DNA of 64,000 bases from Rhynchonema sp. JSB1_4 (Eukaryota > Nematoda > Chromadorea > Monhysterida > Xyalidae): contig JASAMV010004329.1 in NCBI GenBank assembly GCA_030248065.1, positions 161,794 through 225,793 on the forward strand. Direction: 5' to 3'. Positions 50,901 to 63,600 of the stretch are shown in pieces. Position 1 is the stretch's first letter, and every line of letters starts with the position of its first letter. The notes under the pieces were generated by a model, which ran no database searches, had not been told where the DNA came from, and saw only the letters and a program-made list of their open reading frames with translations. Both the position numbers and the translations under genes were made by a program.

Positions 50901-51809
50901 TATGAAATGCAGATTCTTGACCAGGTATCCATTCACACACGCACAGATTTTCAGATCAGCATTTCGATTCCGCAATGTTTCCACCGTGTGCCGTGCGACA
51001 ACCCGGCCATGCAAGCCGACAAACGATTCGACTATTTCGTCTCGAAAATCCTGCCCAAATACCATGATGACAACAGCATGGCGCACACGTTGTTGTTTGT
51101 GGCGTCCTACTTCGATTTTGTTCGAATTCGCAATCACTTCAAACGTTAGTATAGCAGCCCGCGGAGGAGCTTGGGATGCAGGTAGTCCAATCGTGGTCGA
51201 GCCTGCGGCGACCGAGCAAACTGCGTGCACATTTGCCGTCAAAATCTTGATTGATTGACTACTCTGATCAGTTTATTTCTTGGCCAGGCAACGCGGTCAG
51301 TAGTGTGCAGTGTTGCGAATATACGACCAACAAAAAGATATCACGCGCGCGAGCCATGTTCTTTCACGGCGAGAAGCTAATGCTGATGATGACCGAACGA
51401 TTTCATTTTTATCGCCGGTTGGTGTTACTTCTTTATCGGCCTTTTATCTGGATGATTTTCGTTTCCGATTATCTTAGTTATTGTACTGCATATTACAGGT
51501 ACAAAATCCGAGGCGCACATCACGTGATATTCTACGATTTGCCGCTTTATCCGAAATTCTACGCGGAGGTGTGCAACCTGACAGCGTTGTCAACACAAGA
51601 GCAACCTGGTATCGGTACGTCAGCCTGAGTTTGTGATTTAATGTGATGCAAATGTAGTTTTATTTTCCGCTGCAAATTATTCTTCAGTAATCACCTGTAC
51701 GGCCCTGTTCACGAAATATGACGCAATGAAGCTCGCTGCTGTTCTCGGGGAAAAGCAGGCAGCGAAACTGATCGGATCAAACAAACAAATTCATGCGATC
51801 GTTAATTGA
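47989..51809 (+). CDS. UTP25: UTP25 / digestive organ expansion factor, ribosome biogenesis
   Basis: UTP25 is a nucleolar factor of the small-subunit processome with a degenerate helicase-like fold. Ten exons (47989-48088, 48152-48598, 48741-48916, 49251-49404, 50030-50210, 50467-50638, 50955-51144, 51288-51417, 51499-51614, 51688-51809) sum to 1788 nt, or 595 residues. A short basic N-terminus is followed by [72 protein letters not shown], and [16 protein letters not shown]. The C-terminal half has [50 protein letters not shown] and a final [20 protein letters not shown]. Order and spacing follow the family. The acidic N-terminal region common in this family is short or lies in an unseen upstream exon. 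The start is the only in-frame ATG in the first visible exon. Confidence 0.93.
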
Positions 51810-52201
51810 AGATGAAAACATGCTTTTATCATAAATTTGACGAAGATGAGCTTGCTCGGAAAATAATACTCTGATCCGTAATAGTAACTATGTCATAGAA
51901 ATCCCATAATATAATCAAGATCATTGTGAGCGTTTGATCACAAGTGTCCCGACGACTAAGCAAGATCGTTCAATACAATAAATACAATGCAAACGGCAAT
52001 AACAATAGGACGCTCAAATATTCAAAATCAAACGTTGTGTAACCCAAGAACTAAGCGACCACACATTCCCCAAATGAAGAAAATCACGCAGCAGAAATAG
52101 TGAAACGCGATAGATATGTTTGGTTTGTCACGGATAATTGACTTGACTGTTTGTTGGCTGCATTTCAATACAGAAATGTATGAAATGAAATGTGCAAAGC
52201 T
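51810..52201. other. intergenic, shared 3-prime flank of UTP25 and ATOX1
   Basis: The two genes converge. The stretch is AT-rich and should hold both 3-prime UTRs. Nothing else was recognised. Confidence 0.5.
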
Positions 52202-52649
52202 TTACCGAGGTTTTGTTTCCTTTCCAGTTTTCTGCAACGTTTGTAAAATTTCGTCCTGAGACAGCACGGTTGTGACTTGAACTGTTTTCTCTTCCAGGTT
52301 CACGCTCACATCTGTGACTTTGTCTGAAAAAAGAATGGCCTGCGACGTGAACTCTGAACAATGTGAAATATGTATTGCAATTAGAGGTTGTTGAGACCGA
52401 CCAAAAATAAATTTTTACCTCCCAGTTTTTCAAGCACTTTTCGCACTTGCTTCTCACATCCACCACACGTCATCGCCACGTCGAATGTGTAAGTCTGCAA
52501 AGGACTTTCGTGACTAGTATGGAAATTAATAGGTAAATGTGTGCTTGTTTGTGGACCGAAAACAACTCATCAAACTGGGTCGCCGTTCTTGTAAAAGGTG
52601 CTCAAGAGACAACCGTCGGGATCCGCTCAGGCTCACCCACCTGTGACAT
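52202..52649 (-). CDS. ATOX1: ATOX1-type copper chaperone
   Basis: This small cytosolic copper chaperone delivers Cu(I) to P-type copper ATPases. Three exons (52641-52649, 52419-52494, 52202-52323) give 68 residues, the same length as human ATOX1. The heavy-metal-associated domain is clear: TYTFDVAMTCGGCEKQVRKV has the copper-binding MTCGGC loop, followed by VTDVSVNLEEKTVQVTT and a C-terminal QTLQKTGKETK with the conserved Lys near the metal site. The first exon encodes only Met-Ser-Gln before a GTGGGT donor. The gene converges with UTP25. A MITE lies 161 bases upstream. Confidence 0.95.
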
Positions 52650-52809
52650 GATTTGAGACGAATAATTCAACAAATAACGTTTTTCCGCTGCGCTTGGTTA
52701 TGTTGCTGAAAAGTCAAATTCGTTTTATTTATTGGTATGCGTGTGTACAAGAAGTGAAAGTGAAGTGGGTGAATCGTCAAGTGAATGTTATGCCCGCGAC
52801 TGTCACTGG

Positions 52810-53248
52810 CAGTGTAGTACTTGGTCAGGGTGTTGACGATAGATAGATTGGGACCCGAAATGTGTTGACGATAGATAGATGACCCAAGTCCGAAATCTGG
52901 GGGGGGTCGACCCAAACTTGTTGACGATAGATAGATGGTGGGGGAGGGGTCGCCAAAAATCAAGGTGTAGTATAGTGTACTAAGCAGGTAATAATGTGTA
53001 AATATTAATGAAAATGTACTTAGATGTACTAATCCGCGCGTAGCGCGCGATTTTTTGCCTATTTGGGACGAAAAATACCGATTTTGAGCCATTTTGAGGC
53101 AAAAATACCCATTTTGGGGTCGAAATGTGTTGACGATAGATAGATTGTTCCCAGAATTTGTTGACGATAGATAGATTTGCCCATAAGTGTTGACGATAGA
53201 TAGATGAAATCAAAAAGTGTTGACGATAGATAGATGAATTTGGGGGGG

Positions 53249-53284
<36 letters not shown>

Positions 53285-53295
53285 GTACTACCCTG
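52810..53295. mobile_element. hAT-like MITE, TIR CAGTGTAGTACTTGG, TGTTGACGATAGATAGAT arrays
   Basis: Ends are CAGTGTAGTACTTGG and CCAAGTACTACCCTG, with exact duplication GTCACTGG (52802-52809 and 53296-53303). TGTTGACGATAGATAGAT recurs seven times in one direction, three near the left end and four near the right. A C run of more than 30 bases lies next to the right end. It is close to identical to the inverse of 43604-44087, so the pair is young. Confidence 0.95.
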
Positions 53296-53303
53296 GTCAC
53301 TGG

Positions 53304-54160
53304 TGCAGATGCAGGGAACACTTGCGGAAAACCGGTTTTCATATTTTTGGAAAAATTTCCGAAAGAAACGAAAAGAAAACCGACAAGGACCCAGTGTAAA
53401 ACCTCGCGCCTTCGACCGGTCTGGCTTCCGAAAATATTTTCGGGATTCAGCGATAAATCTCGAAAAAAACATGCTTCCAAAAAAGTTTCCAAGCGGCTGC
53501 GGTTGGTTGCGGTTACCATTCGCAATTTTCTGCAGGGTGTTCGTTTTGACAAACTAGATGTTTCAGCTGAATAATTTCTGAGCGCCAGCACAAGCTCGTC
53601 GGTGAACTGTGGTTCTGCTTTGCTTACCACGCTTCATAACGACTGTGGAACACCAGCAATCATTGCATCACATCAAAAAACAGGAGTTGCATAATTCCTA
53701 TCGCAGTGTATGCTGAACAGATCACTTTCGTTTTATTAAACCCAAATAGAATTTTATAAGTATTTTTCGGTGATCACAGCACAAGGCCACAGTTCAGCAA
53801 TTCACAAGACGCATGTTGAGAAGATGAAATAAACAGATATTCAATATTATATTGACATTATGCCGTATATATGAAAAGCAGTGAAAGAATATGCATGCAG
53901 AGAAGCATTTCAGTTGGAAGAGTTGCCTGCCACTACAGTCTCTATGTAACAAATATGTAGAAGAGAAAATGAGCACACGTTCGGCAACAACAACAGAAAG
54001 ATCAACAACAAGCGAGCACAAATAAATTACCACAATATAACACTTGATTGAAGACAGCACACCACCGTGTCATAGGTTGTGAGATCATAACCCTGGGTTA
54101 TTGAATCGTTGAGATGCATGGTAAAATCGCGCTCAATCAAAACACACGAAAGTTATTGTT
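53304..54160. other. no gene seen
   Basis: No coding homology. The right part is AT-rich and should be the 3-prime UTR of the fluoride channel gene. Confidence 0.45.
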
Positions 54161-56476
54161 TCAGAGCGTGCTACCACTGGTGATCATGTAAAGTCCACCG
54201 ATGGACAGACATATGGCCTGTGCGAGCGCGACACTGGCCAGTCCATAGGCGTACGCGTGTCGTAGATGTTCCTCCTTGTGCGACAGGGTGTACAGTTCAC
54301 TGATCCAGGTGCTCACAGTGCTCAATGAACCCATGCCGCCCGTGGATATGCCCGTTTGAATCCACACCGCGTACCACGTCATCGCCGACGCGCTCAGATG
54401 CGGCTGATGAATGTGTGCGTTTGTGAAACATCGTCTGTATCCAAAATGCCCATAAACAATCGTCATGTGTATACCTTGAGTCCGACCCCGATTACAAAGA
54501 TCACGATGTTGACGGTTGACGCTAGAATGTTGGCGATAAATGTGTAGGCCGGGAATTGGGGATGGCGAGGGTTGCGGATCGATAACCAGTATCTGTATAA
54601 GTTATCGATAAACGTCATCGGCTTTTAGAAAAAAACCACACTTCACTGATATTTTTGCACAAAATCCCGAACTATGTATTAGAAAACATACCTGCCAACG
54701 GCGCCGACAGGCCCAAAGAAGGTGGCGACGACGAGTTTTTGCCAGAATGACATTGTCGGCAGCAGAATGGCAGCGAGCAGCAGACACACGGCCGCCAGCA
54801 GCCACGCGAACGACACGCCAAGCAGGAACAGTGGCGGAGGACTGAAACATCGGCGGCAACGGTGCTGTTTGACGATGGGAACGTGTTCAGAAACCAACGC
54901 GTATTCTTTTGGTTCGACCACCGGCGGCAGACTTTGAACGTACGAATCGCGATGTCGCATCATTGACAGGCTGGCGTTGTTGTTCGCTGCACCGTCGGTC
55001 TGAATAGTTGATTGATTGATTGAATGATAAAAAAATTTCTTCTCACCGCCACCCATTTTGCCAACTGCCAACTTCTTGATGGTTGTTGTCTGCTGTCTGT
55101 GCGACAACCGCCTCCCCGTTAGTCAATGCCGCTTCGGCCACCTCCTTCACATTGTTATTGTCCGTTGCACGTTGGCGTCGCGAAATGCGTCGTTTCGTCT
55201 GCGCGTGAATGCGCTCCCAATCTGAGATGTTTCATGATGACGTTGGTTGCATGTGAAATTTATTGGCGTTCTTTGTTCGCGTAAACAGTGAGGAAAGAAA
55301 CAAGTGCTGGGTTTCGGAAAACAGCGAATGTCACACGTGTTTTTTTTGTGTGACTCATTTTTTGGTCTCAAGAGTTGACATCAGTGCACGGCTGTTTTCG
55401 TTAATCGTTGCTTCTTCCCCGTTTAATGTGAATACCGTTTTTGTCGATGTAACCCCCCCCCCCCCCGACCGACCAGTGACGTGCACCCGATGCGACAGCT
55501 GTCGTCCGATCAAGAACGCCACGTAGGATGTCGCGACGGTGATGCCCGATTGGAGAATGGCAGTGAATAGATGGCCTGGTGCGGGCAGGAAGGGATTACG
55601 TTCAATTATAAGACACAAACTTTCAATGAAACAAAAAGTTCTGATCGATAGTGTGCGAATACCTCTGAGCAAATGCAGTGCCACCACGAGCTGCCAGGTG
55701 GCGAACGTCGTACAGCTGCCACACAGACCGGTCGTTATGCCCGTCTTGACAACCGGCCAGAAATGGTGCGGTACAGCTGCAGGAAAGAAATACATAGGAA
55801 TCGAAAATTGGCGGTTTTGGAAATGCAGGCTTATGTGCATCATGTGGTCAATGCTGGTCGTCAACTCAGCCTGTCATATACATACTAATCTCGCGCACAT
55901 ACAGGCTGATCAAATTTGGTGATCGGATCTGCCACGGTTAATAAGCTTTTTGGTTCAGGATATTTTTAGATCTGTTGATGCCACAAATTTCATTTTGAGT
56001 CTGCTGATGATACAAACTTCGACCCCACCATGGATGTTATTTCATAAGAATACCGGCTAATATGCAACTTTCATGATGCTTGGTGAAGATAGTGGCATCT
56101 AATGGCACATTCGATCCCATCACCAAGTTTATGTAAACCGACCATGATAATGAAAAAAGTTTCTCAACGTCAACTAACATGCGACGGCCAACGTGCCGAA
56201 GAGAAAGGATCCGACGATGTTGGGCAGAAAGAAGCCGGTGCCCAGGTTGGGCAGCAACAACTCTTCGTCCGGGGACAAGGCCGTCGATTCATTGAGCACC
56301 TGACGCCAGGGCAGTTTGGCGAATTGCGACAAGACGACGCGCAATGCGACGCCGAGATAGGCGCCCAACGCAACCGATATGGTCGACAGGGCACGCAGAC
56401 GGAGGTTCATGTTGATGCGACTGAGTGGCTCGTATGTGGCCGGACGAATCTGGTGGAATTCGTAGGTCGCAGATGG
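54161..56476 (-). CDS. FEX: FEX-type fluoride export channel (two fused CrcB/Fluc domains), 5-prime end missing
   Basis: This is a plasma membrane fluoride channel of the eukaryotic FEX type, made of two fused CrcB domains. Seven exons run 56179-56476, 55663-55776, 55474-55575, 55073-55221, 54692-54999, 54475-54592 and 54161-54403, or 443 residues plus an unseen start. Domain 1 has GAYLGVALRVVLSQF, the pore-type Asn in PNIVGSFLFGTLAV, and TGLCGSCTTFATW. It is followed by SYVAFLIGRQLSH. A long basic and Asn-rich linker contains one extra helix (FLLGVSFAWLLAAVCLLLAA). Domain 2 has GPVGAVGRYWL, YTFIANILASTVNI and TGISTGGMGSLSTVSTW. The TGxxGSxTTF-type motif appears in both halves, as expected. 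The linker splice at 55073/54999 was chosen by phase and is less sure than the others. FEX genes are known from fungi, plants and a few marine invertebrates and are rare in animals. Confidence 0.88.
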
Positions 56477-58041
56477 CTGCAATATGAAGGGGGTTGGGCC
56501 ACTAACACTGCGCTTACTTTGCGCTCACAAAGACGGCTGAGGCTGATGGTTGCTTCAAAAGTAATGCATGATACAACTCCAAATTATACTTTCGTCGCCA
56601 GAACGGAGTACCAGACTGTCAATACAGTGCACAATCATAAGAAGACGCGTGTGCAGTAGACGTTTCGGTTCCAGAGCCTCAGAGGATTAAAATGTTTACC
56701 TATCTAACAACCCCAAGACCTGTCGCATTATGCTCTTTCATCAAAATGAAAGCTCGGAATGGGAAAAGTGCAGAAAACAAGGTTCATTACCGTTGCTGCT
56801 GCTTCTCATCACACATTATAATAAAATGAGAGATTGACAAAGGCCACACGCATGATGACCGGGTCGTGTACTTTAGAAAACCATTTTTTTGTATTAGCTT
56901 TGAATCAGCTGCCAAAAGGATAGAAAATATTGTATGCGAAAGAGGGGGCACACAGGCTCAGGAACCTGCCCAACAGGATTGTCAGCACAGGATCACTTGC
57001 ACCACACTGAACAGCTTCGAGTTTGTGTCTCGGTGTGTGCGTGTGTGTGCGGTTTTGGAATTTTATGCAAACGAGATGCAGATGTGTACAAGGTGGGTGC
57101 CCCATCAGCACATCTGGCATTACGCTCAGAAAGTTGCGTTAAATGAGGTCATACATTATTAACCCGATATGCAGAGGATTTGCGATATTGCACTTTGTGA
57201 AAGAGGTGGCACTCAGGCGGCGGGGGCGCTTTTGTAGGTTGCACTAAAAGAAACACAATTGCGTTTTAACTTGATCTTTACCTCGTTCTTACTACCAGCA
57301 CAAAAAAACATGATGGTCAGAAAAGAAAAAACATGTGGAAAACACCACCTCGTTAAACATTAATGCCAACAAGAACGGACCGTGCTGTTTCGATAACAAA
57401 AGTTAGCAGAATACGACATTTATATAAAAGGTGTTGTTTTGGAACTATGTACGTACGCGGTTTATCAGCAATCGATACCTGACATTTTTGTGCAATGCGC
57501 TTCGCTTGGATGCTAACATCATCGTATACATAGTAGTGCACCTGATGGTCATTTGGCAAGCACAAGTGTGAAACGCTAGTGTCGTTTGGGTTCAGTGACC
57601 TACAGGTGACCAGGAATACACATGCCGCATATGCCATGACCTCTCCCACATCTACATACTGTATAATACATATAAAGTCACAGAAGTAGAAGACAATGAT
57701 TAATGATCCGGAAATGAGCAGCAGGCAATTTACCAGCCTGCATTTGCCACCATATCGCATGTATTGGTGGGCACCGAGTGTTCGCTACAACAGGTATTGA
57801 ATATCTGCCAATGGTATCGAAGTTAGTAGACGATTGAAGCCACTGCAGTATTTCACATTCATGCTGGTTGTCATTCACCATGGAGTGGGACCATATCAGG
57901 GTAGATACCAAAACTCCCCATGCATTTGTAGGTGATAGAAGAAACCCGCATTGAGGTATGCATAAGAAGACAGAGGCGTTCATTGAAGTACGTGGATACA
58001 TTTGTGAAATTTGAAAGGCATGGGTCTGTTGAGCTAGCTTA
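56477..58041. other. no confirmed gene; one unproven minus-strand frame
   Basis: The first FEX exon probably lies here. A minus-strand frame at 57353-57760 (135 codons) begins with a membrane-anchor-like segment (LLLISGSLIIVFYF). It has no recognised homology or splice support, so I leave it as a possible hypothetical only. Confidence 0.35.
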
Positions 58042-58830
58042 GGCTGCCTTCACAATGCATGCGCGTTTGCGCATTTGCGCACGAAACTGACGCGCATTTG
58101 TGTTCACAATGCATTTGCGCGTTTGCGCGTCTGCGCGTTTTTGACGCGCAAACGCGCAAAAATACGATTAGGATTGGTTCTAATTTTGCGTGCGCGTTTG
58201 GCTTGCCCGAGCTGTCTGAAGCAAACAAACATTATTATTTCAACAAATTATATTTTAAAGACGATATGGCCACCTGTTACGATCCTTTTACGTTTGTTGT
58301 TTTATCACTCAACCATTGTTTATGTTTCATTTCAAAAGTCATTCTTTCACAGGAAACAAAATGTCGAAAATTGTATTTTTCACAACTTGTCGTGTTTGTT
58401 TCTTGTTCGTATGCTTTTCTTTGAACAATTTCAATGGAATCGGGTGCAGGGTTCAACTTTTGTTCTGTTTGATAGCAATTTTTGTATTTTCTATCATTCG
58501 TTGCCAAAAAATATTCCGCAATCTCAAGTTTTCCTTTTAAAAATTACATCATGGGACAGCAAAGGTGAATGCTCATCAACAGACGATGAGCTCAATCTCC
58601 CGCCGGACGCATGCCAGCCCGGTACGAATATGAAAATGCAAAAAACAACTGTTCCAAATTTCATGCACACTCTATTCTAATCTGATGCGCAAACGCGCAT
58701 GTCCATTGTGAACACAGATGCGCACTGCGCGTTTGCGCATTTGCGCGTTTGCGCATGAAATTTGCATTGTGAACACCAATGCGCGTCAAAAAATGTGACG
58801 CGCAAACGCGCATGCATTGTGAAGGCAGCC
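58042..58830. mobile_element. non-autonomous element with TTA target duplication, GCGCGTTTGCGC repeats
   Basis: Ends are GGCTGCCTTCACAATGCATG and its inverse, flanked by TTA (58039-58041 and 58831-58833). A 3-bp TTA duplication is typical of PIF/Harbinger elements. Both subterminal zones are built from short words such as GCGCGTTTGCGCATTTGCGC and CATTGTGAACAC, mirrored at the other end. The middle has a 201-codon frame without transposase features. Confidence 0.85.
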
Positions 58831-58833
58831 TTA

Positions 58834-59842
58834 CAATCGAAAGTCGCAGTCAGCTGGTATACAATAGCTTATGAGCAGGGCTGAGGAGCTGCACCGGGAA
58901 GAGAAATGGAAATAATCAAATAGACACCTTTTCATGGAGGAGGGGGGCGGGAAAAAGTCGTCAAGCTCTGGAGGGTAAATTACCTACAAGCCACATGGAG
59001 TAATACCGTAGTCATAGCGTGAGTGGTGTATTGGCAGCGTGCCAATAAAGTTATACACTGAGAGCCAGTCGCTGCTCTGAATGACTTTACTCGCGCGACA
59101 CGATGTTGTATTACCGTTTTTAACCGTTACTGATTACACTCGAACAAGGCATCCTTGGGGAGCTTGGGGCTTTCACAGCATGTTGCACCGCAAACAAGAG
59201 CGGTACTGTACGTACATACATTAGGTGTGCATGTGAATGTCCCTATGGGCACGTCACTTGATGACATTTCGCAATTAACGTACAACACACGCACGCAGGA
59301 TCGGTACCGCAGTTGACCACGGACCGTTTTTGACGCCAGCTATGTATCTTTGGCGCAAGCCAGTGTTTTGTCAGCAGAGCAGAACTAATTGTTTTCCGAA
59401 ACGTCAACTAATGTCAGCCAGTTTTGCGGTAATGAAAAAGTGTAATTTCCGTTTTCAGTGGCGCTCAGAAAACCAGGTGAGTGACGTCTGAGGCAACGAA
59501 CGGCACACACGCGGCTTTGACACTTTCTGGAGAAAAGAACACCCGGACGCAATAAGTCAAAACTCGCGCTTGTAGAAAATAGCTCTTCCGAGGTGTACGC
59601 ACATGTTGACAAAGATTATGTATCACAGGTACCGTAACCAGATACTCCTGCAGATTTTTTTCGCACCTCTGTATTGACCACGAGCGCTGTTTTTAAACTT
59701 GCAGTGTAACGAGACAAGTGAAGAAAATGCGTATGCTAAGACTGAACACAACAGACACATACATTTTGTTGAGAAAACTTTTGTGAAATAGTACGACAAG
59801 ATATGCAGGGAACTCTGCATTTCTTGCTTGGTAGCCTATTAA
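58834..59842. other. no gene seen
   Basis: No homology, RNA gene or repeat was recognised on either strand. Confidence 0.4.
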
Positions 59843-60611
59843 AGGGGTAGTTCCACTCAAATACAGGTTGGTCTTAAAAAGTAGCTTACATATGCAGCCC
59901 ACATTTCAGTTTGGTATTGGTCGCACAATGACTAAATCAGAATTCATCTACCCTGATCTTCAGGTTCATCCTTAACCACTATGCTACTTGTATTTTTGAC
60001 AAAACATTTACAGCTAAAAATAATCTAGCAGATCAACCACGTTGCCGCAGGTCTGAAACATTCTCTTTACTACATACTTTGTGTGCGATCACGCAACGCA
60101 ACGTCATTGCCCCGTCACTTTCCCTCTTCACGATTCAGGAAAAAAATTTGACCAATTCTTATATAGTCATTGTGCGACCAATACCTGATTCCAGCACCAA
60201 ATTCAGAGAACGAGAAATCGCAATTTCTGATTTTCAAAATTCCCTCAGAGTATGCTAACTTTGCTCAAAATCTGAAAGAAAGAAAAATGTAAGAATTTGT
60301 TTAACGTGAAGGAGTGCTTCAATTCGGTCAATTTGGTGTTTGACATAATCAGAAGGCATATTTTTAATTTTTGGATGGTTTTTAGTTTTTGCAAATAGTT
60401 TTTGCATGGCTATTATAACATATTTTACATACCCCATTTTTTGCTCATTTTCGGGTGGTCAAGCCGCGTTGAACGGGATTTTGGTATACTTTGGCGCTCC
60501 GTATCTAGATCCGTGAGTTTTTGGTGCAGAAATCAGGTACCTACCAATTTGAGACACTGGCCAGACGGGCTACTGTTTTAGACCAACTTGTACCTGAGTG
60601 GAACTACCCCT
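59843..60611. mobile_element. TTAA-flanked element, TIR AGGGGTAGTTCCACTCA, hosts a guest
   Basis: Ends are AGGGGTAGTTCCACTCA and TGAGTGGAACTACCCCT, flanked by TTAA (59839-59842 and 60612-60615). TTAA duplication is typical of piggyBac and Kolobok elements. The arms also share GGTTGGTCTTAAAAAGTAGC in diverged inverse form. It hosts the element at 59917-60181 and has no transposase. Confidence 0.88.
59917..60181. mobile_element. TA-flanked MITE, TIR TTGGTCGCACAATGACTA, nested
   Basis: Intact 265-bp copy flanked by TA (59915-59916 and 60182-60183). Its left part matches the interrupted copy at 16342. Its right part, including CAATTCTTATATAGTCATTG, matches the left end of 46418-46691 in inverse. 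Confidence 0.9.
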
Positions 60612-60615
60612 TTAA

Positions 60616-63600
60616 CCGGCCGTACACGCAGGGTATAGGGTATGCGTACACATGCAAGCGTAAACTAAACTAATTACTTATTACTTCGCTTCTTTGGTAA
60701 TCGACAGTTTTTAACGAGACGGCAAACCCGTTCTCATTACAGAGCAACACCAGCGGTTGTGCCTCCGCAACATCAAGGTGGTAATGAAAGGAAGTAACCA
60801 AAGAAAGGCTGCACCAAAGGGTTCACGTGCCGCTAAGTTATTCCGCCATTAATTGCACATGCACACCCACCAATACTAGCATTGAAATTGTACACATTTC
60901 TTGCGCCTATTCTCGCAAATACACCCAATTCGTTGAAAAGAGCCACTCTCGAACACCACAGGACAACATGGCTGCAATAACTGCAATATAATATTAGGCA
61001 ACTGCCAAAGGGACGAAGTTTGTTATCTGACGGGGCATGCATGACACGGTCTTCAAAGACAAATGTAAAGCAGCATGGCCGTTGCCCTTCGCACCAAATA
61101 TCGGTCACAAAACCGCACATTTTGGCCGCCCGCATTCATCTGTGTCAGTCAAATCTGTCAACGATAGGTGGACAACTAGGAAATTTTGATAAAAAAACAG
61201 TTAAAAAAAACAAACAGAAAACAAAGAACCACACGCTCCTGGTGCCACGACGCCCACAGCGAACCGCCGCAAGGCTGTGTGTTTCTCAAAAAAAAATTTC
61301 CACTGAGGTTGACATTTATAAGTCGGTAATCCTGGTGGGTGACACTTTCACAATCAATAAAATAATTGGGAACGAAAAGTTAACTAAGTGTAGTATCTGT
61401 GCACGTTACCAGCACGCACCCTAAAACCACATCAATTGCATAAGAAAAACAATGCATCAGAGAATCAACCACACCGCAAACATCGCGTGTAAGAACCATA
61501 GCACTGCCAACAAATGACCCAGTTGCGTCAGTGTGAACGATAACTTTTGGTCAACACATATGTACATACATGGCTTTGCATCGCAGAGACTTTACTTGGG
61601 ACTGACATAAGCAGTTGCTATTGCATAACGTCAATTTTTAAACAAAGGGTTCTCCTGGCCCAATATCCAGCCCAAACGTGCGTTTTGTGCAGATCGACTA
61701 AGAGCAGCTGACGTCCGCAGCTCATTATATAACAGTTCACCTAAACATAGCCCTTCTGGGTCTGGGAGGCTGTGAAAAAGTCTAAGACTTTGAATCGCTT
61801 TGGAAGTGCGATGGGTGGTTCCGGAAAGCAGAGAAAGCTGAATTCAGTTGAAGTTCCACTCATTTCAGCCAATGAGACAGATGTGAGGTCTCGAAAGAAC
61901 TTTCAGCGGATGTCGAGCGGTGCGATTGTAATTCAAAGAACAAAACATTGAGCATTATTTAAAACCTCTGGTCGCCTCGTCTGTCTCCCACGCACGAGTT
62001 AATGGAACGGGAGTTCCTGGTTCCGAACAGATTTTGGAATGCAATTACATGTGCATTATTGGTTCATGTGTAGGCAATGTGGGTCACCAAACACTGGTGA
62101 TAATTTATAGAAAGCTGGCAAGTCCGGGCCGCAGTGGTGACCAGAGCTTTGGGTATGCTACTGGCAGGCGTTTCAGTTAAATGACAGGCACAGCAAAGCC
62201 CCAAGATCTGGACAATAGAACACGTTCAATAATCCAAAAACAAAGATCGAAATATAAACACACGAACGTAACATCGCTAGAAACAGGCATGGTTTGACTG
62301 TGATGAATAAGACACGGGTGGGTTGGATTTTGAAACTAAATTCTGAATGCATATTTACCGCATGGCTGTCGCAGTATGATTGGCTGATATTTTGGTGTTG
62401 GCTCAAATGTGGTTTTTTGTGATATCGCATTCCGAAACTTGCATAAACAACGCGTGTGGGCAGTTGGGCACCGTAGAAAATGAGTGGAAAACGTGTGTTG
62501 CACCAGCTACAGACGAGGGTAGAGGAAGTTTTGCAGCTCAAAATACAATTTCAAACGACCATTAAACACGTGGTGGTAATATCAACCCAAAACAGCGCGT
62601 GGTGAGAAAGGAGCAGAATCCTGGTAAAAAACGATCCCCCGCTGACCCATCGTGTCGCTCATGGAGCAGCGCGACATTTTATTGGTCGCAAACTGTGCAT
62701 ACCGGAAACCATAGCTGTTCGAAAAATTGGGAATAAAACAGCGCAATTTAACTAAAAACAGAGTCGAAACGCGTCGCTGGCAGATTGAAACTGAGATAAT
62801 GGAGCCAGAAAGAACACAGATGGAGAAACAGCGTCCGGTATGATCTAGGTCCTGCGTTCCACTTCCACCCATGGGCACAGTCTTTTTCAATTGTGTGGGA
62901 AAACGGTTGGTTCCAAGTTTTCCGTCAAATGATACTTAACACACACCGCCAAAGCTCAGCAACACGCATAAAGAGTAAAGACACCGTGTGATCAGATACG
63001 AACGGCTGAACATGATGTTCGGATGCGTGTGTGCCCTGGTCATCAATTTATGCAAAGTTAGATGGGTGTGGACTGTGCACAGAAGTTAGTTGGCACGGGT
63101 GGCAGGTGTGGGGCTCAGGTGCATTCTAGAGCCGTCGCTCAGATTTTGACATAACACATCGAACATCCACTGCAAGGACTCCAACCAGAAACGAGGTAAA
63201 AACAAACGTCACAGGATAACTTGACTGTGTGTGGTGTGAAAGAAGCAAAAGGTCAAATAACCGAAAGAGCAGCTTTGGTCTTCGTCAACAAATTGGTCTG
63301 GATGACTGACAACGTTTTCACTTCACACTTCTGATGTTTCATAAACCGATGGCAAGGGGTGACGCTATCTCCTTGACTTGGAGATCAGGCACTCTTGGCG
63401 CCTATTTTCAAAAACGCTGTCATGGCAACCGAATTTGAGAGAAATTGTTTGATTTGATGCATATTCGCCGTTCTGAGCCTTGGCGCGCGCGAAAAGAATA
63501 AGCACCAACAAACATCAAACGGCGCCTGTTGGCATCGGCAAGCAAAAAAAGTCAACTCACTGACGCAGCCACATGGTCTCTAGCGTTCACAAATCGCACG

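Noticed and set aside
57353..57760. 135-codon minus-strand frame with a membrane-anchor-like start
   Set aside because: No homology, no splice partners and no codon signal could be shown; mentioned only within the intergenic note.
58075..58680. 201-codon frame inside the TTA-flanked element
   Set aside because: No DDE motif, zinc finger or other transposase feature, and the frame begins in the CG-rich repeat. The element is better seen as non-autonomous.
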